A DNA stretch of 5,439 bases, taken from assembly GCA_016781705.1 (NCBI GenBank), contig JADDPV010000213.1, forward strand, positions 1 through 5,439, written 5' to 3'. This DNA is from Rubrobacter sp. GTDB lineage: Bacteria > Actinomycetota > Rubrobacteria > Rubrobacterales > Rubrobacteraceae. Both the position numbers and the translations under genes were made by a program. The notes under the pieces were generated by a model. The model worked only from the letters and a program-made list of their open reading frames with translations. It searched no databases and was not told where the DNA came from. Shown piece by piece: positions 1-5,296 of the stretch (position 1 is its first letter; each line of letters starts with the position of its first letter).

Positions 1-158
1 GGGGGCTCGACCGCGACCCGTACCTTTTGGAGACTAGCGTGCCCGGGATCTTCGTGGCCGGAGACGTGCGGCACGGCTCGGTCAAGCGCGTCGCCTCTGG
101 TGTGGGAGAGGGCTCGATCGCGGTCCAGTTCATCCACCGCTACCTGAGCCGGGTGTAG
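1..158 (+). CDS. Thioredoxin-reductase-like FAD/NAD(P)H oxidoreductase, C-terminal end (partial, 5' cut)
   Basis: Only the last 51 codons are in the window, read from base 3 to a TAG stop at 156-158. The segment TSVPGIFVAGDVRHGS is the second FAD-contacting motif of the thioredoxin reductase/pyridine nucleotide-disulfide oxidoreductase family: a hydrophobic strand, then G-D and a following basic residue. It is followed by VKRVASGVGEGSIAV, the helix that packs on the flavin in this family. The ending HRYLSRV is a normal C-terminus. The family moves electrons from NAD(P)H through FAD, usually to a disulfide substrate. The CxxC active site and NAD(P)H site would lie upstream and cannot be checked. 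Related actinobacterial proteins, as I recall them, often carry an N-terminal cNMP-binding domain, which would match the next gene; this is not visible here. The histidine kinase gene starts 4 bases after this stop, implying co-translation. The family call is secure; the substrate is unknown. Confidence 0.88.
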   Translation, partial: GLDRDPYLLETSVPGIFVAGDVRHGSVKRVASGVGEGSIAVQFIHRYLSRV

Positions 159-162
159 GGCC

Positions 163-1566
163 ATGATGCGCGAACCGAACGACCCGGCGATCTCCCCTAC
201 GCTGACCGACGAGCAGATCTCGTGGCTCTCCGCCTACGGCACGCAGAGGGAGCTGAAGAACGGGGAGTACCTGTTCAAGGAGAACGACCTCGTCAACAGC
301 TTCTACGTGGTGCTGGAGGGCAGGATCCGCATCCTGCGGGCGGACAACCACGGGTCCGAAGAGGCGATCACCACCCACGAGCCCGGCGGGTTCACCGGGC
401 AGCTGGTGGTCCTGGCCGGCAAGAGGCCGGCGGCCCGGGCACGCGCCGCCGGCCCGAGCCGGGTCCTGGAGATAACGGCCGACGACTTCAGGCGCGTGTC
501 CGCCGCTAACCCCGAGGTGGCGGACGTCTTCGTCTCCACCACGTCGCGCCGCGTGCGCCAGACCCAGGCCTGGATGCGCCAGACCGAGAAGCTCGCCGCC
601 CTGGGCAAGCTCTCCGCGGGGCTCGCCCACGAGCTCAACAACCCCGCCTCCGCCGCCCGCCGCGCCGCCGACGCCCTGCGCAAAGCCATCTTGCGCTCAC
701 AGGAAGAAGCGCTCCAGAACGATGGCCGCTTCTCCCCCGACCAGAAAGAAGCGCTGGCGGCGCTGCAACGGGAGGCCGCGGGGGCACAAAGCGACGGCGT
801 TACCCTCGATCCGCTGGAGCAGAGCGACCGGGAGGACGAGCTCGCGATCTGGCTGGGAGACCGCGGCGTCGAGGAGGCGTGGGAGCTGGCACCAACGCTG
901 GTGGACGCAGGGCTGAACGCGGAGCGCTTGGAGGAGCTCGCCGGGGGCATGGAGGGCGAGCAGCTCGCGGGCGCCCTGGGATGGCTCGGGACGACGCTCG
1001 AGCTCGCCGGGCTCGCGGGTGAGGTGGAGAAGAGCACCGGACGCATCTCGGAGCTGGTCGGAGCCATGAAGAAGTACTCCTACATGGACAAGGCGCCGCT
1101 GCGGGAGGTGGACCTGCACGAGGGCCTGGAGAACACCCTCACCATCCTCGGCCACAAGCTCAAGAAGGGTGTCGAGGTGGTCCGGGACTACGACCGGGGC
1201 CTCCCCCCTATCCGGGCGCACGGCGGCGAGCTCAACCAGGTGTGGACCAACCTCATAGACAACGCCATAGACGCGATGGACGGCGAGGGGCGGTTGGAGA
1301 TAAAGACCTCGCGCGACGGCGAAGGGTGCGTGGTGGTCGAGATCACGGACAGCGGGTCCGGCATTCCGAAGGAACTTCGGAACCGCGTCTTCGAGCCGTT
1401 CTTCACCACGAAGGGCGTCGGCGAGGGCACCGGGTTGGGGCTGGACATCGTCCGGCGGATCGTCGCGCGGCGCCACGGCGGAGACATCCGGGTAGACTCG
1501 GAGCCGGGCCGCACGCGCTTCCAGGTCCGGCTCCCGATAAACCCCGAACAGCGAAACGGAGGATAG
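163..1566 (+). CDS. Soluble sensor histidine kinase with N-terminal cNMP-binding-like domain
   Basis: This 467-residue protein has no transmembrane segment or signal peptide, so it should act in the cytosol. Residues about 25-125 form a cyclic-nucleotide-binding-like beta barrel (GEYLFKENDLVNSFYVVLEG is the typical start), but the usual GE of the phosphate cassette is GQ (Q80). The H box is LAHELNNP with the predicted phospho-acceptor His156. The ATP-binding domain follows with N box NQVWTNLIDNAIDAM (N363, N367), G1 box DSGSGI (D396), F box FEPFFTTK (F410) and G2 box GEGTGLGLDIV (about 420-430). His156 to the N box is about 207 residues, far longer than the roughly 100 usual in histidine kinases. 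The extra, charged, helix-rich part is about residues 175-290. The start is ATGATG at 163/166, with only a weak ribosome site and 4 bases after the previous stop, which suggests translational coupling. No response regulator is encoded nearby, so the partner is unknown. The fold call is very secure; the ligand is not. Confidence 0.93.
   Translation: MMREPNDPAISPTLTDEQISWLSAYGTQRELKNGEYLFKENDLVNSFYVVLEGRIRILRADNHGSEEAITTHEPGGFTGQLVVLAGKRPAARARAAGPSRVLEITADDFRRVSAANPEVADVFVSTTSRRVRQTQAWMRQTEKLAALGKLSAGLAHELNNPASAARRAADALRKAILRSQEEALQNDGRFSPDQKEALAALQREAAGAQSDGVTLDPLEQSDREDELAIWLGDRGVEEAWELAPTLVDAGLNAERLEELAGGMEGEQLAGALGWLGTTLELAGLAGEVEKSTGRISELVGAMKKYSYMDKAPLREVDLHEGLENTLTILGHKLKKGVEVVRDYDRGLPPIRAHGGELNQVWTNLIDNAIDAMDGEGRLEIKTSRDGEGCVVVEITDSGSGIPKELRNRVFEPFFTTKGVGEGTGLGLDIVRRIVARRHGGDIRVDSEPGRTRFQVRLPINPEQRNGG
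1558..1562 (+). promoter_or_regulatory. Ribosome binding site for the diadenylate cyclase gene
   Basis: GGAGG lies inside the last two sense codons of the histidine kinase gene, 8 bases before a TTG start at 1571. The TTG is the only initiator at sensible spacing, and the encoded protein starts properly there (MYTDTNLFKE), so this site decides the start. Confidence 0.7.
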
Positions 1567-1570
1567 GGGC

Positions 1571-2074
1571 TTGTACACCGACACCAACCTTTTCAAGGAG
1601 ATCTGCTCCGAGAAGCGCAACGTCAACCCGCAGGTCCTGGAGCAGACCATAACGCTGGCCGTCGAGATCGCGCGCGAGGGCCGGGAGGGGCGCAAGATCG
1701 GTACGCTCTTCGTCGTCGGCGACACCGAGAGGGTCATGAAAACGTCCCGCCCCCTCATCCTGGACCCCCTGGCCGGTCACCCCGACGAGAGGAAGAGCAT
1801 CTTCGACCCCGACCTGCGCGAGACCATCAAGGAGCTCGCCCAGCTGGACGGCGCCTTCGTCGTCTCCGACGCGGGCGTCGTCCTCTCGGCGGCCCGCTAC
1901 GTGGACACCGTATCCGACGACCTGGACGTGCCCCTTGGGCTCGGCAGCCGCCACTGGGCCGCGGCCTCGGTCTCCAAGAGGACCGGCGCCGTCGCCGTGG
2001 CGGTCTCCGAGAGCTCGATGGTGCGGATATTCGACGATGGGGACCTGATTTCGGAGATAACCCCAGAGCTGTAG
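1571..2074 (+). CDS. Diadenylate cyclase (DisA_N/DAC domain) protein, predicted c-di-AMP synthase
   Basis: The 167-residue product is almost entirely one DAC domain, which condenses two ATP into cyclic di-AMP. The visible signatures are the strand RKIGTLFVVGDTERV (residues 41-55), the DGA motif in LDGAFVVSDAGVV (D93, G94, A95) and the ATP-binding GLGSRHWAAASVSKRTGA (R127, H128), followed by VAVAVSESS (141-149). The RH motif reads RHW, not the RHR of classical DisA, resembling the archaeal/stand-alone type. A Met (M150) stands where a Gly after SES(S/T) is common. No membrane helix (unlike CdaA) and no DNA-binding helix-hairpin-helix (unlike DisA) is present, so it should be soluble. It starts with TTG 4 bases after the kinase stop. 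The frame continues beyond its TAG stop for 27 more codons with strong coding composition (see 2075-2158), so this gene may be shortened at its 3' end. All core catalytic motifs lie before the stop, so activity could survive. The family call is secure; the activity is inferred. Confidence 0.9.
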   Translation: MYTDTNLFKEICSEKRNVNPQVLEQTITLAVEIAREGREGRKIGTLFVVGDTERVMKTSRPLILDPLAGHPDERKSIFDPDLRETIKELAQLDGAFVVSDAGVVLSAARYVDTVSDDLDVPLGLGSRHWAAASVSKRTGAVAVAVSESSMVRIFDDGDLISEITPEL

Positions 2075-2158
2075 CTGCTCGACCGCTACAGCTCGCGCCT
2101 GGGGAGGCAAGCGATCTCCACGGACGACGACGTCACGATCACAGGCCGCACCGAGTAG
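2075..2158 (+). pseudogene. In-frame continuation of the diadenylate cyclase gene after an amber stop
   Basis: After the TAG at 2072-2074 the same frame stays open for 27 sense codons (LLDRYSSRLGRQ, then AISTDDDVTITGRTE) and ends at a second TAG at 2156-2158. In this frame 25 of 27 third positions are G or C, as in the surrounding genes, whereas the next frame over shows no such bias. If the gene ran to 2158, its distance to the next start codon would be 12 bases, matching the 13-base gap of the following gene pair. This looks like the original 3' end of the cyclase gene cut off by a point change (for example TGG or CAG to TAG), a sequencing error, or rarely a read-through site. No initiation codon with a ribosome site would make it an independent gene. 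Confidence 0.6.
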
Positions 2159-2160
2159 GT

Positions 2161-2166
2161 AGGAGG
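2161..2166 (+). promoter_or_regulatory. Ribosome binding site for the SnoaL-DUF924 gene
   Basis: A perfect AGGAGG sits 4 bases before the ATG at 2171 and directly follows the second amber codon at 2156-2158. It is among the strongest Shine-Dalgarno matches in the window and fixes this start. Confidence 0.75.
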
Positions 2167-2170
2167 CAGC

Positions 2171-3157
2171 ATGCTCGAAGAGAATAAACACGTCGCCCGC
2201 CGGGTCGTCGAGGAGTTCCTGAACACGGGCGACCCGACCGTCGCGGACGAGCTCTTCGCCCTCGACTACGTGGATCACAGCCCCTCCCACCCGGAGCTAG
2301 GCGGACTGGAGAACGTCAAGAGGTCCGTCGGGGAGTGGCGCAAGGCTTTCCCCGACTCCCGCAACACGGTCGAGAGCTTGGTCGCCGAGGGAGACATGGT
2401 GGCGGTGCGCTGGACGACGCACGCCACCCACCGGGGAGAGTTCCTGGGCGTCCCCCCGACCGCTAGGCAGGTGACGATCCCCAACTTCGGCATGTTCCGT
2501 ATCTCGGACGGCAAGATTGCGGAGAGCTGGGATACCTACGACGCCGCGGACCTGCTGCGGCAAATAAGAGCGAAACCGGGTCGGATCAGCCCGGAGACCG
2601 TCCTGAACTTCTGGTTCGGCCGTGAAGGCGAGCCTGGCTACGGCGAGTTCCGGGCGGCCTGGTTCGAGCGCAACCCCGAGTTCGACGAGGAGGTGCGCAC
2701 CCGCTTCCTAGAAGGTTACGAGGAGGCCGCCGCGGGCGAGTACGACGGCTGGATGGAGGACGCGCGCGGGGCCGCGGCGCTCGTCATCGTGCTCGACCAG
2801 TTCCCGCGCAACATGTTCCGCGGCGACCCGCGCACCTACGCCACCGACGAGAAGGCGCGCGAGGTGGCCCGCTACGCCGTCGAACGCGCCCTCGACCGGG
2901 AGCTTCCGCCCCTCTTGCGCAATTTCCTGTACATGCCGTTCATGCACAGCGAGGAGCTCGAGGACCAGCGCCGCTCGGTGGAGTTGTTCCGGCTCCTCGC
3001 AGGCGAGCCGGGGGCGACGGACGTCACCTCGTACGCCGTCGGGCACATGGAGATCGTCGAGAGGTTCGGGCGGTTCCCGCACCGCAACGCCATTTTAGGC
3101 CGGGACACGACGCCCGAGGAGGCGGAGTTCTTGAAGGGGCCGGGTTCATCGTTCTAG
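2171..3157 (+). CDS. SnoaL-like (ester cyclase) domain fused to DUF924 domain protein
   Basis: This 328-residue ORF contains two normally separate proteins. Residues 1 to about 132 are a SnoaL-like polyketide-cyclase/ester-cyclase domain of the NTF2 cone fold: FALDYVDHSP (29-38), the AFPDSRNTVESLVAEGD region (59-75), WTTHATHRGEFLGVPPTARQ (81-100) and FRISDGKIAESWDTYD (109-124). It ends in DLLRQIRAKPGR, where a stand-alone protein would stop. Residues about 140-325 are a full DUF924 domain: VLNFWFG (144-150), AALVIVLDQFPRNMFRGDP (202-220), NFLYMPFMHSEELEDQRRSV (251-270) and GHMEIVERFGRFPHRNAILG (291-310). DUF924 is an all-helical family without a firmly known function. SnoaL relatives catalyse aldol-type ring closure or related chemistry in natural-product pathways, but many members are uncharacterised, so no substrate is assigned. 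The frame is continuous, with no internal start near the junction. It sits 13 bases before the exporter gene, suggesting shared expression. Domain calls are secure; function is unknown. Confidence 0.9.
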   Translation: MLEENKHVARRVVEEFLNTGDPTVADELFALDYVDHSPSHPELGGLENVKRSVGEWRKAFPDSRNTVESLVAEGDMVAVRWTTHATHRGEFLGVPPTARQVTIPNFGMFRISDGKIAESWDTYDAADLLRQIRAKPGRISPETVLNFWFGREGEPGYGEFRAAWFERNPEFDEEVRTRFLEGYEEAAAGEYDGWMEDARGAAALVIVLDQFPRNMFRGDPRTYATDEKAREVARYAVERALDRELPPLLRNFLYMPFMHSEELEDQRRSVELFRLLAGEPGATDVTSYAVGHMEIVERFGRFPHRNAILGRDTTPEEAEFLKGPGSSF

Positions 3158-3160
3158 GAG

Positions 3161-3165
3161 GGAGG
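3161..3165 (+). promoter_or_regulatory. Ribosome binding site for the MFS transporter gene
   Basis: GGAGG (within TAGGAGGGAGGT) lies 5 bases before the GTG at 3171. The upstream gene's TAG stop at 3155-3157 runs straight into the purine-rich tract, so termination and re-initiation are physically linked. The next in-frame GTG and ATG codons lack such a site, and the ATG at codon 41 would cut through the first membrane helix. Confidence 0.72.
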
Positions 3166-3170
3166 TCAGG

Positions 3171-4808
3171 GTGGCGAACATCGGCAGGCCCCCTTGCGAC
3201 GAAGGCGTGATCCTATCCGGAAAGGCGGACACGCCCTGTTCCCGCAGATCCGAGCCCTGGATCCTGGCCGCCACCATTATCGGCTCTGCGATGGCCTTTA
3301 TCGACAGCACGGTCACCAACGTGGCGCTGCCGCAGATACAGGCGCGACTCGAGGCGACCGCCGTGGACGCGCAGTGGATCGTCGAGTCCTACGCCCTGTT
3401 CCTGGCCGCCCTGATCCTGGTCGGCGGCTCTCTGGGCGACCACTACGGCCGCAAGCGCATCTACTCTCTCGGCGTCGTGATCTTCGCCCTGACCTCCGTC
3501 GGCTGCGGCGCCGCCATGAACCCCGAGCAGCTCATCGTCGCGCGGGCGATACAGGGCGTGGGCGGGGCGCTCCTGGTGCCGGGGTCGCTCGCGATCATCA
3601 GCGCCTCCTTTGAGGGCGAGGCGCGCGGCAAGGCTATCGGCACCTGGTCGGGCTTCAGCGGCATCACGGCGGCCCTGGGGCCGGTGCTGGGCGGCTACCT
3701 GGTCGAGAACGTCTCCTGGCGGGCGGCGTTCCTGATCAACGTCCCCCTCGCCGTGGCGGTGCTCGCCATCGTGGCCCGGCACGTCCCGGAGAGCCGCGAC
3801 CCGGACGCGCGGAGGCTGGACATCCCCGGCGCGGTGCTCGCGACCCTGGGCCTGGGCGGGGTGGTCTTTGGCCTGATCGAGTCGCAGAGCAACGGCTTCC
3901 AGGACCCCCTCGTCCTCGCCGCCCTCATCCTGGGGGTCGGCGGCCTGGTCGGGTTCTTCCTCGCCGAGCGGCGCTCCCAAGAGCCGATGATGCCGCTCTC
4001 GCTCTTCCGCTCGCGCAACTTCAGCGGGGCGAACCTCTTGACGCTGCTCCTGTACGCGGGGCTGGGGGGCTCGCTGTACTTCCTGCCGTTCCTCCTGATA
4101 CAGGTGCACGGCTACTCGGCGACGCTGGCCGGGAGCGCGTTCTTGCCGTTCGTGATCATCACGTTCCTGCTCTCGCGCTGGGCCGGCGGGCTGGTGACGC
4201 GCTACGGCGCGAAGCTGCCGCTGATGGTGGGGCCCGTCGTCGCCGCTCTGGGCTTCGTCCTCTTCGCCCTGCCGGGGACCGAGGGCTCCTACTGGACGAC
4301 GTTCTTCCCCGCCATCGTGATGCAGGGCCTCGGGATGTCGCTGGTGATAGCGCCGCTCACGACAACGGCGCTGAACTCGGTCGAGGGGCGACACTCGGGG
4401 CTGGCGTCCGGCGTGAACAACGCCGTCTCTCGCACGGCGGGCCTGCTCTCCATCCCGGTCCTCGGCATCTTCATCTTCCTCGTGTTCTCTAGCTCCCTGG
4501 ACTCCCGGGTCGAGGCGCTGGACCTCCCGCCCGCGGCGCGACAGCAGCTCGAGGCGCAGAAGGTAAACCTGGGGGCGGCGGAGACGCCGGGCGACGTGAG
4601 CGGCGAGACGGCCGCGGCCGTAGAGGAGGCGGTCGCGGAGTCGTTCGTGGCGGCCTTCCGCGTCGCCATGCTCGTCGCCGCCGGCCTCGCCGTGGCGAGC
4701 GCGATCGCCGCGGCGATCATGATAGAAGGCAAAGGGCACCCGGAAGCGGCGCAGGGTACCGAAGGGCAGCGCCGCGCCGAAGGGGAACCCGGCCCGGCCC
4801 CAGCTTAG
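3171..4808 (+). CDS. MFS drug exporter, DHA2 (EmrB/QacA) family, 14 membrane helices
   Basis: The 545-residue product is a proton-driven multidrug-type exporter of the inner membrane. By hydrophobicity I see 14 helices, at about residues 30-52, 68-86, 97-115, 121-144, 155-177, 183-203, 217-238, 247-265, 286-310, 317-336, 348-368, 375-398, 418-440 and 492-518. Family motifs are present: IDSTVTNVALPQI in helix 1 (motif D1, with D45), GSLGDHYGRKR (motif A, 86-96), RAIQGVGGALLVPGS (motif B, R125) and GPVLGGYLVENVSWRAAFLINVP (motif C, about 170-192). The large acidic loop between helices 13 and 14 (about 441-490) is typical of 14-helix DHA2 pumps. The start is GTG with a good ribosome site. The 28-residue N-terminal extension contains two cysteines, and a Pro/Gly/Glu-rich tail of about 27 residues follows the last helix. 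It lies 13 bases after the SnoaL-DUF924 gene. The substrate cannot be told from sequence; its placement between two NTF2-fold genes hints at a small hydrophobic or natural-product-like cargo, which is speculation. Confidence 0.93.
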   Translation: MANIGRPPCDEGVILSGKADTPCSRRSEPWILAATIIGSAMAFIDSTVTNVALPQIQARLEATAVDAQWIVESYALFLAALILVGGSLGDHYGRKRIYSLGVVIFALTSVGCGAAMNPEQLIVARAIQGVGGALLVPGSLAIISASFEGEARGKAIGTWSGFSGITAALGPVLGGYLVENVSWRAAFLINVPLAVAVLAIVARHVPESRDPDARRLDIPGAVLATLGLGGVVFGLIESQSNGFQDPLVLAALILGVGGLVGFFLAERRSQEPMMPLSLFRSRNFSGANLLTLLLYAGLGGSLYFLPFLLIQVHGYSATLAGSAFLPFVIITFLLSRWAGGLVTRYGAKLPLMVGPVVAALGFVLFALPGTEGSYWTTFFPAIVMQGLGMSLVIAPLTTTALNSVEGRHSGLASGVNNAVSRTAGLLSIPVLGIFIFLVFSSSLDSRVEALDLPPAARQQLEAQKVNLGAAETPGDVSGETAAAVEEAVAESFVAAFRVAMLVAAGLAVASAIAAAIMIEGKGHPEAAQGTEGQRRAEGEPGPAPA

Positions 4809-4848
4809 AGAGGAGAAATGTGCACAGCCGAACACACCCCGACCAGAC

Positions 4849-4853
4849 AGGAG
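4849..4853 (+). promoter_or_regulatory. Ribosome binding site for the small NTF2-like gene
   Basis: AGGAG lies 4 bases before the ATG at 4858. An in-frame TAA at 4855-4857 directly precedes that ATG, so the protein cannot start earlier. A second, similar AGGAG-ATG pair lies 40 bases upstream (4811-4820) but opens a different frame. Confidence 0.7.
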
Positions 4854-4857
4854 ATAA

Positions 4858-5253
4858 ATGGCCTCCGCCCCGGAAGTTCGAGTCGTCGAAGCCTGGCACG
4901 CGGCCCTGAACGCTGGCGACGCAGATCGCCTGGTCGCGCTGTCGCACCCGGACGTCGCCGTGGGCGGTCCGCGCGGGACTGGCCGCGGCGCGCAACTGCT
5001 GCGCGAGTGGGTAGATCGCGCGAACATCCGCCTCAAACCCCGGCGCGTCTTCCACCAGGCCGGCACCGTGGTCGTCGAGCAGGAGGCGCAGTGGCGCTCC
5101 ACAGAAACGGGCGAGGCGACCGGCGGTCAGACCGTCGGCTCCGTCTTCGTCGTCCGGGACGGCCGCATCGAGAGCGTGCTGCGCCACAACGACCTCGCGG
5201 GCGCTCTGGGCGCAGCGAACCTCGACGAGTCGCATGAGACGAGCCCAGAATAG
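4858..5253 (+). CDS. Small NTF2/SnoaL-like domain protein
   Basis: The 131-residue product has the pattern of a single NTF2-like cone-fold protein of the SnoaL type. The opening helix is VVEAWHAALNAGDADRLVAL (9-28), followed by HPDVAVGGPRGTGRGAQLLREW (30-51), where the domain usually has a short strand and the helix after it. The beta strands are RRVFHQAGTVVVEQEAQWR (62-80) and QTVGSVFVVRDGRIESVLRH (91-110). The pattern of a strand ending in xxFxVRDGRI and then a hydrophobic turn is typical of this fold. Members include enzymes such as ketosteroid isomerase-like proteins and many binding proteins without catalysis. No catalytic residues can be assigned here, so activity is open. The tail after residue 120 is acidic and probably disordered. 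It begins 49 bases after the exporter stop, and with the SnoaL domain of gene 4 it forms a pair of cone-fold proteins around the pump. No signal peptide is visible. Confidence 0.82.
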   Translation: MASAPEVRVVEAWHAALNAGDADRLVALSHPDVAVGGPRGTGRGAQLLREWVDRANIRLKPRRVFHQAGTVVVEQEAQWRSTETGEATGGQTVGSVFVVRDGRIESVLRHNDLAGALGAANLDESHETSPE

Positions 5254-5285
5254 CTTTGCCCCGAAGAGCGAAGCCAACATCAGAT

Positions 5286-5290
5286 AGGAG
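5286..5290 (+). promoter_or_regulatory. Ribosome binding site for the UBP zinc-finger gene
   Basis: AGGAG lies 6 bases before TTG at 5297. An in-frame TAG at 5285-5287 overlaps the site, so TTG is the first possible start. The next in-frame GTG (codon 14) would remove the first zinc ligands. Confidence 0.7.
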
Positions 5291-5296
5291 AACCTC

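Noticed and set aside
130..630. Minus-strand frame across the oxidoreductase/kinase junction
   Set aside because: It is antisense to recognised motifs on the plus strand, and no domain is visible in its translation.
2072..2074. Pyrrolysine or programmed recoding of the internal TAG
   Set aside because: TAG is the normal stop of all other genes here, and no pyrrolysine genes or recoding structure are visible. Mutation or sequencing error is simpler.
697..2290. Long overlapping minus-strand frames (697-1758 and 1403-2290)
   Set aside because: They are antisense to the kinase and cyclase, whose catalytic motifs fix the true strand. They show no domain and no convincing ribosome site.
4735..4808. 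GC-rich repetitive stretch at the end of the pump gene as a terminator
   Set aside because: Partial repeats of GCCGAAGGG type are visible, but no clear stem-loop followed by a T run. It is coding sequence for the Gly/Glu/Pro-rich tail.
3213..5102. A 629-codon open frame on the minus strand
   Set aside because: It lies opposite the MFS pump and the NTF2-like gene, both with clear family motifs. Its translation is rich in Arg, Ala, Gly and His with no recognisable domain, as expected for antisense frames in GC-rich DNA.
4818..5237. A 139-codon plus-strand frame starting at the upstream ATG
   Set aside because: It overlaps the NTF2-like gene in a different frame, its product is Arg-rich and without family features, and its ribosome-site spacing is short. 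The upstream start itself is kept as a low-interest finding.
5254..5296. Intergenic gap before the zinc-finger gene as a promoter or terminator
   Set aside because: It is too short, and no paired -35/-10 boxes or hairpin with a T tract could be found; only the ribosome site is supported.
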